From: Rhodovulum steppense
Lineage (GTDB): Bacteria > Pseudomonadota > Alphaproteobacteria > Rhodobacterales > Rhodobacteraceae
Length of the DNA: 57,102 nt
Direction: 5' to 3'
Assembly: GCF_004339675.1 (NCBI RefSeq)
Contig: NZ_SLVM01000021.1
Span: 1-57,102, forward strand
Part shown: one piece after another, positions 47,615 through 55,439 of the stretch
Numbering within the stretch: the first letter of the stretch is position 1
Layout of the letters: each line of letters opens with the position of its first letter
Position numbers and translations under genes: made by a program
The notes under the pieces: model-generated
What the model saw: the letters and a program-made list of their open reading frames with translations, nothing else
Databases searched by the model: none
What the model was told of the DNA's origin: nothing

Positions 47615-48696
47615 GCCTTGGCTCCTTTCTTGCCCGCGCCGATCAGGGCGGGTTGTGTCTCGTCCAGCGGCCAGCGCGGCCGGGCGATCAGGTCCATTCC
47701 GTCGCGCGCGCCCAGCCGGAACCGCTCCAGCCCCGCCCATGCGATCATCGCCGCATTGTCGGTGCACAAGGCAAGCGGCGGCGCAACAAAGCGCAGCCCC
47801 GCATCGCCTGCGACCTGCTCCAGTGCCGCGCGGATCACGCGGTTCGCGGCGACACCCCCCGCCACCGCCAGCGCGCGCGCCCCGGGGGCCGCCGCCACCG
47901 CCCGGGCCGCCTTGCCCGCCAGCACATCGCACACCGCCGCCTGGAACGCCGCGCACAGGTCGGCGCGGTCCTGAACGGTGATCCCGCCCTTTTCCGCGAT
48001 CAGCGCATCCCGCGCCCGCAGCAGCGCGGTCTTCAATCCGGAAAAGGACATGTCGCAGCCCGGCCGGTCCATCAGCGGGCGCGGAAAGGCAAACCGCCCC
48101 GGATCGCCCGCCATCGCCGCGCGTTCGACCTCTGGCCCGCCGGGCTGGGGCAGGCCCAGCAGCTTTGCGGTCTTGTCGAACGCCTCGCCCGGGGCGTCGT
48201 CGATGGTGCCGCCCAGCCGCGTGAAATCCTCGACGCCCGCGACCGACAGGAACTGGCAATGCCCGCCCGAGGCCAGAAGCATCAGATAGGGAAAGTCCAG
48301 CCCGTCGGTCAGCCGCGGCGTCAGCGCATGCCCCGCCAGATGGTTCACCCCCACCAGCGGCAGCCCAGTCGCCGCGCAAATCCCCTTGGCGCACATCACG
48401 CCCGCCAGCACGCCGCCGATCAGCCCCGGCCCCGCCGTCACCGCCACCGCGTCCAGATCGCCCAGCCCCACACCCGCAGCGGCCAGCGCCTGCTCCACGC
48501 ACAGGTCGATCTTCTCGGCATGCGCCCGGGCCGCAATCTCGGGCACCACGCCGCCAAAGGGCGCGTGCAGCGCGGTCTGCCCCCGCACGACCGAGGACAG
48601 GATTTCGGGCGGGCACCCGGCGCGCTGGCGCACCACGGCCGCGGCGGTATCGTCGCAGCTGCTTTCCAGCCCCAATACGGTAAGGGTGTCGCCCAT
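47611..48696 (-). CDS. tsaD: tRNA t6A threonylcarbamoyltransferase subunit TsaD
   Basis: Catalytic subunit that transfers threonylcarbamoyl to A37 of tRNA. About 361 residues. [18 protein letters not shown] is the first ATP-fold motif. The metal-binding histidines are in NHLAGHAL, followed by [24 protein letters not shown] and [16 protein letters not shown]. The ATG at 48696 is used since upstream in-frame sequence overlaps hemD antisense. It works with TsaE (36.5 kb). It is divergent from hemD. Confidence 0.97.
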   Translation of the reverse strand: MGDTLTVLGLESSCDDTAAAVVRQRAGCPPEILSSVVRGQTALHAPFGGVVPEIAARAHAEKIDLCVEQALAAAGVGLGDLDAVAVTAGPGLIGGVLAGVMCAKGICAATGLPLVGVNHLAGHALTPRLTDGLDFPYLMLLASGGHCQFLSVAGVEDFTRLGGTIDDAPGEAFDKTAKLLGLPQPGGPEVERAAMAGDPGRFAFPRPLMDRPGCDMSFSGLKTALLRARDALIAEKGGITVQDRADLCAAFQAAVCDVLAGKAARAVAAAPGARALAVAGGVAANRVIRAALEQVAGDAGLRFVAPPLALCTDNAAMIAWAGLERFRLGARDGMDLIARPRWPLDETQPALIGAGKKGAKA

Positions 48697-48771
48697 GGCT
48701 CTGCCGTTGCCTCGTCTGACCGCGGCAGGTAACACCAGCCCGACCACCGGCACAATCCCGCGAGGCCCGCC

Positions 48772-49494
48772 TTGCCCCATGAACGCCCCCTTCTGCTGCT
48801 GACCCGTCCCCGGGCGCAATCGGCCCGCTTCGCCGACGAGTTCACCGCCCGGTTCGGCACGGGCTTCGACATCCTGACCGCGCCGGTGATGGAAATCGTG
48901 CCCGAGGCCGATCCGATCCCGCTGGACGGAGTGACGGCGCTGATCTTCACCTCGGAGAACGGGGTCGCGGCCTTTGCTGCCGTCCAGCCCGACCGCTCGC
49001 TTCATGCCTGGTGCGTGGGCGAGCGGACGGCGGATGCGGCCCGGGCCGCGGGGTTCACCGCCACCGCGTCCGAAGGCACCGCCGAAACCCTGGTGCGCGA
49101 CCTTGCGGCGGCGGGGCCAAGCGGCAGGCTGCTGCATCTGCGGGGCGAACATGCCGCGGGCGATGTAAAGGGCGATCTGACCGCGCTGGGCTTCGAGATC
49201 GAGACGCGCGTGGTCTACCGGCAGGCGGCGCTGCCCTTCGGCGCGGATGTTCTGGCCCGCGTCGCGCAGGCGCCGCTGACGCTGCTGCCGCTGTTTTCGC
49301 CGCGTTCCGCCCGGCTGGTGGGCGCGCAGCTAGGCGACAGCCCGGCCCGGCTTGCCCTTGTGCCCATGAGCCCCGCGGTCACCGCCGCCTGGACAGGCCC
49401 CGCGCCGGTTGTCCTGTGCCCGGCCGCGCGGCCAGACGGCCCGGCGATGCTGGACGCCCTGGGCGAGGCGATTACCGCGGCCCCAGCGTCTTGA
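48772..49494 (+). CDS. hemD: Uroporphyrinogen-III synthase
   Basis: Closes hydroxymethylbilane to uroporphyrinogen III. About 240 residues. The family is poorly conserved; recognisable parts are [18 protein letters not shown], the [13 protein letters not shown] segment, [27 protein letters not shown] and [12 protein letters not shown]. The start appears to be TTG at 48772 with GAGG upstream, since the nearby ATG is out of frame. It is first in hemD-mic60-hemY, the heme-operon setting reported for alphaproteobacterial Mic60. Confidence 0.88.
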   Translation: MPHERPLLLLTRPRAQSARFADEFTARFGTGFDILTAPVMEIVPEADPIPLDGVTALIFTSENGVAAFAAVQPDRSLHAWCVGERTADAARAAGFTATASEGTAETLVRDLAAAGPSGRLLHLRGEHAAGDVKGDLTALGFEIETRVVYRQAALPFGADVLARVAQAPLTLLPLFSPRSARLVGAQLGDSPARLALVPMSPAVTAAWTGPAPVVLCPAARPDGPAMLDALGEAITAAPAS

Positions 49495-49573
49495 GACCAC
49501 AGGGGCGAGCCAGTATGGTTCGCCGCGTCGCCCAGCGCGGCCCAAGGCGTAGCGAATCGAAAGGCGGTTTTCC

Positions 49574-50863
49574 GTGGCAAATACCCCAGACGACAAGGAT
49601 CCCGTGAAGACCGACACGCTGTCGCAGCCAGAGGCCGAAACCGGCCCCGAACAGCCCGCGCCCACGGAATCCGAGACGCCCCCCGCCACCGACGGCACAG
49701 AGGCCCAGGGCGACGCGCCCCGCGATCTGGCCGACACGATCGACGAGGCGACCGCGGCTTGGGACGATGCCAGGCCGACCGCCGAGCCCGCACCCGCCGC
49801 GGCCCCGAAAGCCGCGAAACCGGCCCCCGCGCCCCAGGCCCGGGGCGGCTTCCTCGCGCCCGTGATCGGCGGCGTTCTGGCCGCGGGCCTCGGCTTTGCC
49901 GCCGCCAATGTCATCCAGCCCGAGGGCTGGCCCTTCCCCGGATCCGGTGCCGGTCTCGGCGACGAGATGCGCGCCGTCCTGGCCGCCTCGGACGCCCGGC
50001 TGGCCGAGACGCAGGCCCAGATCGGGGCCCTTCAGGACCAGATCGCCGCATTGGCCGAGGCGGGCAATGCCGGGGCCGAGGCGCTTGCCCCCCAGATCGC
50101 CGCCCTAGCCGAGCAGACCTCCGGGCTGTCGGGCCGGACGGCGGATCTTGCCGACCGCCTTGCCGGGCTCGATGCGCGCGTCGAGGATCTTTCCAAGGCC
50201 CAGCTTGCCGTGGCCGGGGAACAGGCCGCCGAGGCCGTTGCCGCCTATGAGCGCGAGATCGCCGCGATGCGCGCGGAACTCGCCACCCAGCGCGACGAGA
50301 ATGCCCAGCTGGCCGAGTCGGTGTCTGCCGTCGCCGACCGGGCCGAGGCCGAGGTCGATGCCGCCATGGACCGCGCCGCCCAGATCGAGGCGCGCGCCGC
50401 GCTGATGCGGATCGACGCCGCGCTGGCCAGCGGTGCCGCCTTCGACGGCGCGCTCGACCAGTTCGCGGGGGTCGAGATGCCCGACGTGCTGGCGCGCCTC
50501 GCCGCACAGGGCGCGCCCACGCTTGCCACGCTCCAGCGCGATTTCCCGCCCGCCGCGCGCGCGGCGCTGGACGCGGCGCTGCGGGTCGAGGCCGCGGGCA
50601 GCGCGGGCGACCGCGTCAATGCCTTCCTGCGCAGCCAGCTTGGCCTGCGCTCGCTCGCGCCCCGCGAGGGGGACGACGCAGATGCCGTCCTTTCGCGGGC
50701 CGAGGCGGCGCTGCGCGGTGGCGACCTGCGCGCCGCGCTGACCGAGCTTGACGCCCTGCCGGACCCCGCCCGCGACGAGATGTCGGGCTGGATCGCCGCC
50801 GCCACGGATCGCGCCGATGCCCTCGAGGCCGCCCGCGCGCTCGAGCAAAGCCTGAACCAGTAA
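49574..50863 (+). CDS. Mic60/mitofilin-like inner-membrane protein (COG4223)
   Basis: Alphaproteobacterial relative of the mitochondrial cristae-junction protein Mic60, implicated in shaping intracytoplasmic membranes. 429 residues. An acidic, Pro/Thr-rich N-terminal region (1-90) is followed by a membrane helix about 92-113 (APVIGGVLAAGLGFAAANV). A long Ala/Glu-rich coiled coil runs from about 125 to 300, and the C-terminal mitofilin domain includes the FLRSQLGLRSLAPREGDDAD segment. The GTG start at 49574 is used; no ATG is close. It lies between hemD and hemY. Confidence 0.88.
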   Translation: MANTPDDKDPVKTDTLSQPEAETGPEQPAPTESETPPATDGTEAQGDAPRDLADTIDEATAAWDDARPTAEPAPAAAPKAAKPAPAPQARGGFLAPVIGGVLAAGLGFAAANVIQPEGWPFPGSGAGLGDEMRAVLAASDARLAETQAQIGALQDQIAALAEAGNAGAEALAPQIAALAEQTSGLSGRTADLADRLAGLDARVEDLSKAQLAVAGEQAAEAVAAYEREIAAMRAELATQRDENAQLAESVSAVADRAEAEVDAAMDRAAQIEARAALMRIDAALASGAAFDGALDQFAGVEMPDVLARLAAQGAPTLATLQRDFPPAARAALDAALRVEAAGSAGDRVNAFLRSQLGLRSLAPREGDDADAVLSRAEAALRGGDLRAALTELDALPDPARDEMSGWIAAATDRADALEAARALEQSLNQ

Positions 50864-50876
50864 GGACGCGCGACAC

Positions 50877-52274
50877 ATGCTCTGGTCTATTCTCAAGATC
50901 CTCATCTTCGTCGCGATCGTCGCGGGCCTGACCTATGGCGCCGGCATCCTGATGGAAAACGCCCCCGGCCTGCGCATCGCGGTGGCCGATATCGAATTCG
51001 CCCTCGGCCCGCTGCAGGCGGTGATCCTCGCGCTGGCGCTGGTGGCCGCGGTGTGGCTGTTGCTCAAGCTGGCGGGCTTTCTGGTCGCGCTGCTGCGGTT
51101 TCTGAACGGCGACGAAACCGCGATCTCGCGCTATTTCAACCGTTCGCGCGAACGCCGCGGCTTCCAGGCGCTGGCCGATGGCATGCTGGCGCTGGCCTCG
51201 GGCGAATCCCGGCTGGCGATGTCGAATGCCGCCAAGGCCGAACGCTACCTGCGGCGGCCGGAGCTGACCAACCTCCTGTCCGCGCAGGCCGCCGAGATGT
51301 CCGGCGACCGCACGCGCGCCACCGAGATCTACAAGAAGCTCCTGCAGGACGACCGGACCCGTTTCGTCGGCATCCGCGGGCTGATGAAGCAGAAACTGTC
51401 CGAGGGCGACACCGACACCGCGATGAAGCTGGCCGAAAAGGCGTTCGCGCTGAAACCCCGGCATGAGGAAACCCAGGACACGCTGTTGCAGCTGCAGGCC
51501 CGGGCCGAGGACTGGAAGGGCGCGCGCCAGACCCTGAACGCCAAGCTGCGGCATGGCTCGCTGCCCCGCGACGTCCACAAGCGGCGCGATGCGATCCTCG
51601 CACTGTGCGAGGCGCGCGACCTGATGGTCGATGGCGAGGGGCCGCGGGCGCGCGACATGGCGATCGAGGCGAACCGGCTGTCGCCCGACCTGATCCCCGC
51701 CGCGGCGCTGGCCGCCCGTGCGCTGGACCAGCAGGACAAGCCGAAACAGGCGCTCAAGGTCCTGAAACGGGCCTGGGAAATCCAGCCCCATCCCGACCTC
51801 GCCGCCGCCTTCGCCGAGCTTCAGCCCGACGAGACCCCGGCCGAGCGGGTGACCCGGTTCGAGACCCTGGCCGCAGGCAAGCCCGACGAGCCCGAAACCC
51901 GCATGCTGATGGCCGAACTGCACATCGCCGCCGAGGATTTCCCCGCCGCCCGCAAGGCGCTGGGCGATCTGGTCGCGACCGACCCCACCGCGCGCGTGCT
52001 GACCCTGATGGCCGCGATCGAGCGCGGCATGGGCGCCGATGACAGCGTGGTGCGCGGCTACCTCGCCCGCGCCCTCAGCGCGCCGCCTGGGTCGCAATGG
52101 GTCTGCGACAGCTGCAGCGCTGCGCATGAAACCTGGGCGCCGGTCTGCACCCGCTGCCACGGCTTCGACACCCTGGCCTGGAAACGTGCCCCCGCCCCCC
52201 AGATCGCCCTGCCCGGCGCGGCCGACATGCTGCCCCTGCTGGTCGGCGCAGCCGATGGCGGGTCTGCGGGCTAG
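50877..52274 (+). CDS. HemY-like TPR membrane protein with C-terminal zinc ribbon
   Basis: 465 residues. Two N-terminal membrane helices (about 4-26 and 42-70) flank a short loop, the HemY_N architecture; TPR-like helices fill about 90-395 (for example ALADGMLALASGESRLA and MKLAEKAFALKP). Near the C-terminus two Cys pairs, CDSC and CTRC, separated by about 11 residues, form a probable zinc ribbon resembling that of LapB. HemY's role in heme synthesis is unclear and is not the oxidase of the same name. It lies 13 bp after mic60. Confidence 0.87.
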   Translation: MLWSILKILIFVAIVAGLTYGAGILMENAPGLRIAVADIEFALGPLQAVILALALVAAVWLLLKLAGFLVALLRFLNGDETAISRYFNRSRERRGFQALADGMLALASGESRLAMSNAAKAERYLRRPELTNLLSAQAAEMSGDRTRATEIYKKLLQDDRTRFVGIRGLMKQKLSEGDTDTAMKLAEKAFALKPRHEETQDTLLQLQARAEDWKGARQTLNAKLRHGSLPRDVHKRRDAILALCEARDLMVDGEGPRARDMAIEANRLSPDLIPAAALAARALDQQDKPKQALKVLKRAWEIQPHPDLAAAFAELQPDETPAERVTRFETLAAGKPDEPETRMLMAELHIAAEDFPAARKALGDLVATDPTARVLTLMAAIERGMGADDSVVRGYLARALSAPPGSQWVCDSCSAAHETWAPVCTRCHGFDTLAWKRAPAPQIALPGAADMLPLLVGAADGGSAG

Positions 52275-52294
52275 CCGCGAAAAAAGGGACTACA

Positions 52295-52312
52295 CACCCT
52301 CCCAAGAGGGTG
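52295..52312 (+). terminator. Possible weak terminator after hemY
   Basis: CACCCTC and GAGGGTG form a perfect 7-bp stem around a CCAA loop, 20 bases after the hemY stop. There is no T-run, so it may be a processing signal or a Rho-assisted end. Confidence 0.35.
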
Positions 52313-52332
52313 CTAAAGACCCCGCCACCAGT

Positions 52333-52371
52333 GCCGGTATGGCTCAGTTGGTAGAGCAATTCATTCGTAAT
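52333..52371 (+). pseudogene. Truncated tRNA-Thr (5' half only)
   Basis: The sequence GCCGGTATGGCTCAGTTGG (from 52333) continues into a normal D arm and an anticodon loop TTCGTAA (anticodon CGT). It then breaks off: the 3' side of the anticodon stem does not match, and no T arm or complementary TACCGGC acceptor end follows. It shares CATTCGTAAT with the intact tRNA-Thr 126 bp downstream, consistent with recombination at the anticodon loop. Confidence 0.7.
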
Positions 52372-52458
52372 AGTGCTCTCACTTCGGGGCTAGGCGGTTG
52401 ACGAGTAACGATAATAAGTGCCCTAAAACGGGCCGCTAAGACGGAAAAAGACGGAGAT

Positions 52459-52534
52459 GCCGCAGTAGCTCAGCTGGTAGAGCAATGCATTCGTAATGCA
52501 TGGGTCGGGGGTTCGAGTCCCTTCTGCGGCACCA
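52459..52534 (+). tRNA. tRNA-Thr (anticodon CGT)
   Basis: A complete 76-nt cloverleaf with CCA encoded: acceptor GCCGCAG/CTGCGGC, D arm GCTC/GAGC, anticodon arm ATGCA/TGCAT around loop TTCGTAA, and T arm with TTCGAGT loop and two G-U pairs. Anticodon CGT reads ACG (Thr). It forms the left edge of the accessory island. The upstream fragment has a different acceptor stem, so the two are not simple duplicates. Confidence 0.95.
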
Positions 52535-52581
52535 TTTCCTCCCCTCCTGCGACAAACTGAATCAGCGGGTTGGGCTCTGGA

Positions 52582-52610
52582 TTCCTTTTCCGGGGCAAAC
52601 GGCGTATGAT
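52582..52610 (+). promoter_or_regulatory. Possible promoter of the sce7726-family gene
   Basis: TATGAT (52605-52610) matches the -10 consensus at 5/6 positions, and TTCCTT lies 17 bp upstream as a weak -35. The start would fall about 22 bases before the ATG at 52640. Confidence 0.35.
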
Positions 52611-52639
52611 TCGGGGTTGGGAGGCCGCAATGGAATTTG

Positions 52640-53230
52640 ATGCGTGACAGGGATGTGAGGGCGAGCGTCTGGCGCTGGCTTGAGGTTGCCCATGCGGGGG
52701 ACCCCGACACGCTGATGCTTGATGAACTAGGCATCCTGAATGGCGCCACCCGCATCGACATTGCAGTGATAAACGGACAGATTGAGGGCTTCGAGCTCAA
52801 GAGCGAGCGCGACACCCTAGAGCGCCTCCCGGCGCAGAGGGACCTTTACAACAAGGTCCTTGACCGCATCAGCCTTGTCGTTGCCGAGAACCACCGCGAG
52901 GCGGCAGAGGCTATGATCCCGGACTGGTGGGGGCTCGCCATTGCCAGCAGCGGGCCGGACGGCGTTGAAGTGGCGCGCGAGAGGCCACCGGAGATGAACC
53001 CCGGGCTGGACGCCGCGACCCTCGCATCCCTCCTCTGGCGCGATGAGGCGCTGGCAGTCCTAGAGCGCTACGGTGCCGCGCGCGGGGTCAAGAGCAAGCC
53101 CCGCGAGGCGCTGTATGAACGCCTCGCGGTCGCGCTGGACCTCGACATGGTGCGGGCCGAAGTCCGCGCTGCCCTCAAGGCTAGGGCAGGATGGCGAGTT
53201 GACCGGCGATCTCAGCAATGTGGTGGTTGA
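52640..53230 (+). CDS. sce7726-family protein, PD-(D/E)XK nuclease-like
   Basis: About 196 residues. I recognise the sce7726 family from LDELGILNGATRIDIAVI, the FELKSERDTLERL block and the NPGLDAATLASLLWRDEAL segment. Asp40 followed by Glu52-x-Lys54 fits the PD-(D/E)XK nuclease active-site pattern; nuclease activity is inference. The C-terminal helical part (about 118-180) may be a regulatory or DNA-binding region. The last 17 codons overlap the 3' end of the convergent beta-family gene by 50 bp. The ATG at 52640 follows GGAATTTG. Function is unknown; relatives occur patchily in accessory regions. Confidence 0.82.
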   Translation: MRDRDVRASVWRWLEVAHAGDPDTLMLDELGILNGATRIDIAVINGQIEGFELKSERDTLERLPAQRDLYNKVLDRISLVVAENHREAAEAMIPDWWGLAIASSGPDGVEVARERPPEMNPGLDAATLASLLWRDEALAVLERYGAARGVKSKPREALYERLAVALDLDMVRAEVRAALKARAGWRVDRRSQQCGG

Positions 53231-54254
53231 CCCCAATCGTCACCCAAGTCTCAAGGTTGCCCTGACCCTCCGCCCGGCGGTGGATGCGCATGATTTTCCC
53301 GTCACCAAAGGAGAACGGCTCGCCCCGGTACTGTGGCATGGCAACGATGGTGTCTGCGTGTCCGAGGAACTGGGCGAAGCCCTGGCCCCCGCGCGTCCGG
53401 GTGCCCTGCCCACGCAGGAGTATCCAAGTGTCCTCGAATGTGTAGCGGACACTGGCGGTCGGGTTCATGGTGCGGGGGTCCAGCCCCTCCTCGACAGGGA
53501 TGGGATGGATTGTCGCGTAGTCGCCATAGCTGACCACGCGGCCCGCCGCATTCCGGTTTGCGAGCCACACGGCCCATTCGTGCCGCTCCACGATGTGAGT
53601 GCCGACTGCGAAGCCTGACAGGTTCTCCGGGAATGATCCCGCAACCAGAGCCAGCGCCGCCCAGTCAGCGGCGAAGGGCACAGCGGCCAGCGCGCCCCGG
53701 GCGGTGATGACCGACCGGCCCTTTGTCGCGATGTATCCCATGTCCACCACGAAGTCGGCACCTGCGGGCTGCGCCCCGCATTCGTCCAGCATCTCGCGGA
53801 CCACATCGCCAATGTCGGGCTCGGCAAGGTCGTCAGGTGTCATGCGGAACACCGGGCTCAGGCCGTAGTCTGCGCAGACCGATGCAACTGCCGCCACATA
53901 GGCATCGTCGCTTGCCAGCCTCAGCACCGGGCTTGCATTGGCGCGGTCGTCAGCGGCGGCGATCTGGTCAAAGAAGTGGCGGACGGGGTGGACGCCACCG
54001 GCGCACCGCGCATCGGGGTCAATATCCCCGAGGTCAACCGCAGCGCTGTGGCCTGCCCAAGCCGAGTTGAGCCTGTCGGCGTCTTGGGCAATCCGCTGGT
54101 CAAACGCCCCATCGGTGTCGCCGCCCGGCGGCGGGTTGAAGGCATGTGACGAGATGTTGAGCAGCGGCTTCGTCACGGCCTTGTGGGCATCGGAGAGGTT
54201 GGTGAGCGCGGTCTGTTCGCCGCGCTTGAAGCGGAGGATCGGTCGATAGGTCAT
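53181..54254 (-). CDS. Beta family protein (T4 beta-protein-like)
   Basis: 357 residues, predicted cytoplasmic. It begins MTYRPILRFKRGEQTALTNL, the usual opening of the 'beta protein' family, and contains the barrel-like repeats of that family (FVVDMGYIATKGRS, ALVAGSFPENLSGF, VSYGDYATIHP) and a C-terminal HHIAEIAGQLAIL. The biochemical function is unknown. From memory, such proteins are often encoded beside sce7726-family genes, as here. It is probably transcribed with the small upstream gene (55-bp gap) and converges on the sce7726 gene. Confidence 0.82.
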   Translation of the reverse strand: MTYRPILRFKRGEQTALTNLSDAHKAVTKPLLNISSHAFNPPPGGDTDGAFDQRIAQDADRLNSAWAGHSAAVDLGDIDPDARCAGGVHPVRHFFDQIAAADDRANASPVLRLASDDAYVAAVASVCADYGLSPVFRMTPDDLAEPDIGDVVREMLDECGAQPAGADFVVDMGYIATKGRSVITARGALAAVPFAADWAALALVAGSFPENLSGFAVGTHIVERHEWAVWLANRNAAGRVVSYGDYATIHPIPVEEGLDPRTMNPTASVRYTFEDTWILLRGQGTRTRGGQGFAQFLGHADTIVAMPQYRGEPFSFGDGKIMRIHRRAEGQGNLETWVTIGVNHHIAEIAGQLAILP

Positions 54255-54309
54255 GTTGCCTGATTCCTTGGCGCAACCCTAGCACAACAAGAACAAGTCG
54301 TGAACTCCA

Positions 54310-54531
54310 CTAGTCTGCCCTGAACGCATCGCCTTTTGCTGCCTGGCTGATTGAAACCTCCACGATCCGGTCGAGAACTCGGGCCTGATCTTTCCATTTC
54401 ATCACCAGCTTGCCGGGGTCCATCCCGTAGTCAGCCACTATGTCCCGGAGCTGTTCAAAGCTGAGGGCCGCAAGGCGCTCCCGCAGGGCGGCTTCCCCCT
54501 CCCGCGCAACCGACACCGGGTCTAACCGCAT
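54310..54531 (-). CDS. Small helix-rich protein, possible SAP/HeH-like nucleic-acid binder
   Basis: 73 codons: ATG at 54531 (MRLDPVSVAREGEAALRER) to a stop at 54310. The core LSFEQLRDIVADYGMDPGKL followed by WKDQARVLDRIVE looks like two helices joined by an extended loop, as in SAP/HeH DNA-binding motifs. Similar short proteins occur beside mobile or defence genes; this is recollection, not a search. A perfect inverted repeat lies directly upstream of the ATG. It precedes the beta-family gene on the same strand and could be its regulator or antitoxin-like partner. Confidence 0.72.
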   Translation of the reverse strand: MRLDPVSVAREGEAALRERLAALSFEQLRDIVADYGMDPGKLVMKWKDQARVLDRIVEVSISQAAKGDAFRAD

Positions 54532-54550
54532 GGATTCAAAATGTGAATCC
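54532..54550. promoter_or_regulatory. Inverted repeat, possible operator or leader hairpin
   Basis: GGATTCA (54532-54538) and TGAATCC (54544-54550) form a perfect 7+7 palindrome with a 5-bp AT-rich centre. It abuts the start codon of the 73-codon gene, a position suited to an autoregulatory operator or to a hairpin controlling translation. Confidence 0.5.
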
Positions 54551-54610
54551 TCGGCAGACAGAGTTCTGCAACAACGCCGCCCTGCGACAGAATAGTTGAT
54601 GAAAAGGCTC

Positions 54611-54630
54611 GGGCATGTGTTAACGTGCCC
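54611..54630. promoter_or_regulatory. Imperfect inverted repeat upstream of the sufC-like gene
   Basis: GGGCATG (54611-54617) and CGTGCCC (54624-54630) pair at 6/7 positions around TGTTAA. It lies about 67 bases before the sufC-like ATG, in the intergenic region shared with the small gene. It may be an operator; I do not recognise the motif. Confidence 0.3.
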
Positions 54631-54696
54631 CTGACGCGGCCCAGCAACCCCGTTCCAAGCCAGGTCCTTCCGCGCCAACCCCGATAGGGAGGGACC

Positions 54697-55410
54697 ATGC
54701 TTGAGATCGAGGATCTGTGCGTTGAGGTGGCCGGAAAGTCGGTTCTCGACGGCGTAACGCTGCACCTGCCGCCGGGCGAACTGCATGTGCTGCTGGGTCC
54801 GAACGGGTCAGGAAAGTCGAGCCTTCTGGCCAGCATCCTCGGCCTTCCGCCCTACAGGATCACCCGCGGCGCGATCCGCCTTGACGGTGTGCCGCTGACC
54901 GACCTGCCGCTGCATGAGCGCGCCCGGCTTGGCATCGGCATGGCGTTCCAGCGCCCGCCCGGCCTCGACGGCGTGTCGGTCTCGGCCTTTGCCGAGGCGC
55001 TGGGGGCGGGCGAGACGCTGGCGCGCGAGGCGGCGGCGCTGGACCTGACTGATTTCGTGCGGCGCGACATGAATGTCGGTTTCTCGGGCGGCGAGATCAA
55101 GCGCTGGGAAATCCTCAAGCTGTTCCTTCAGGATCCCCGCCTGATGCTGTTCGACGAACCCGAAAGCGGCGTCGATCTTGAACATGTCATCGCCATCGGC
55201 CAGGCGATCCGGCGCATGGTGCGCAGCCCCGACCGCCAGGACCGCCCGCGCGCCGGGCTGGTCATCACCCATACCGGCCTGATCCTGCGCCATGTCGCGG
55301 CCGACTGCGCGCATATCGTCAGGGATGGGCGCCTGATCCATTCGGGCGATCCCCAGACGCTTTTCACCCATATCCAGACCCACGGCTACAGCGTACCCGA
55401 CGCGGCCTGA
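54697..55410 (+). CDS. SufC-like ABC ATPase
   Basis: ATPase of the Fe-S assembly SufC type, 237 residues. Walker A is GPNGSGKSS near residue 37, the Q-loop region GMAFQRPP follows, the signature is FSGGEIKRWEIL, and Walker B is LMLFDEPESGVDLEH, followed by VITHTG as the H loop. SufC is indicated by the GEIKRWE signature and the ESGVD D-loop; DEPESGVD rather than the usual DETDSGLD resembles archaeal-type SufC. GGGAGGG lies just upstream of the ATG. It is 29 bp before the SufB-like gene; no membrane permease is nearby, arguing against a transporter. Confidence 0.86.
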   Translation: MLEIEDLCVEVAGKSVLDGVTLHLPPGELHVLLGPNGSGKSSLLASILGLPPYRITRGAIRLDGVPLTDLPLHERARLGIGMAFQRPPGLDGVSVSAFAEALGAGETLAREAAALDLTDFVRRDMNVGFSGGEIKRWEILKLFLQDPRLMLFDEPESGVDLEHVIAIGQAIRRMVRSPDRQDRPRAGLVITHTGLILRHVAADCAHIVRDGRLIHSGDPQTLFTHIQTHGYSVPDAA

Positions 55411-55439
55411 CCGCGCGGTCGAGAACAAGGAGCACAGCG

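Larger units (their letters stand above)
52275..52639. other. Non-coding region between hemY and the island
   Basis: It holds a small hairpin, a truncated tRNA-Thr 5' half, an 87-bp spacer without recognisable content, an intact tRNA-Thr and a possible promoter, each listed separately. No protein-coding gene is supported. Confidence 0.7.

Noticed and set aside
52275-54696. Integrase or transposase belonging to the island
   Set aside because: No tyrosine or serine recombinase motif is seen in any frame, nor terminal inverted repeats of an insertion sequence. The element, if it was one, has lost its mobility genes.
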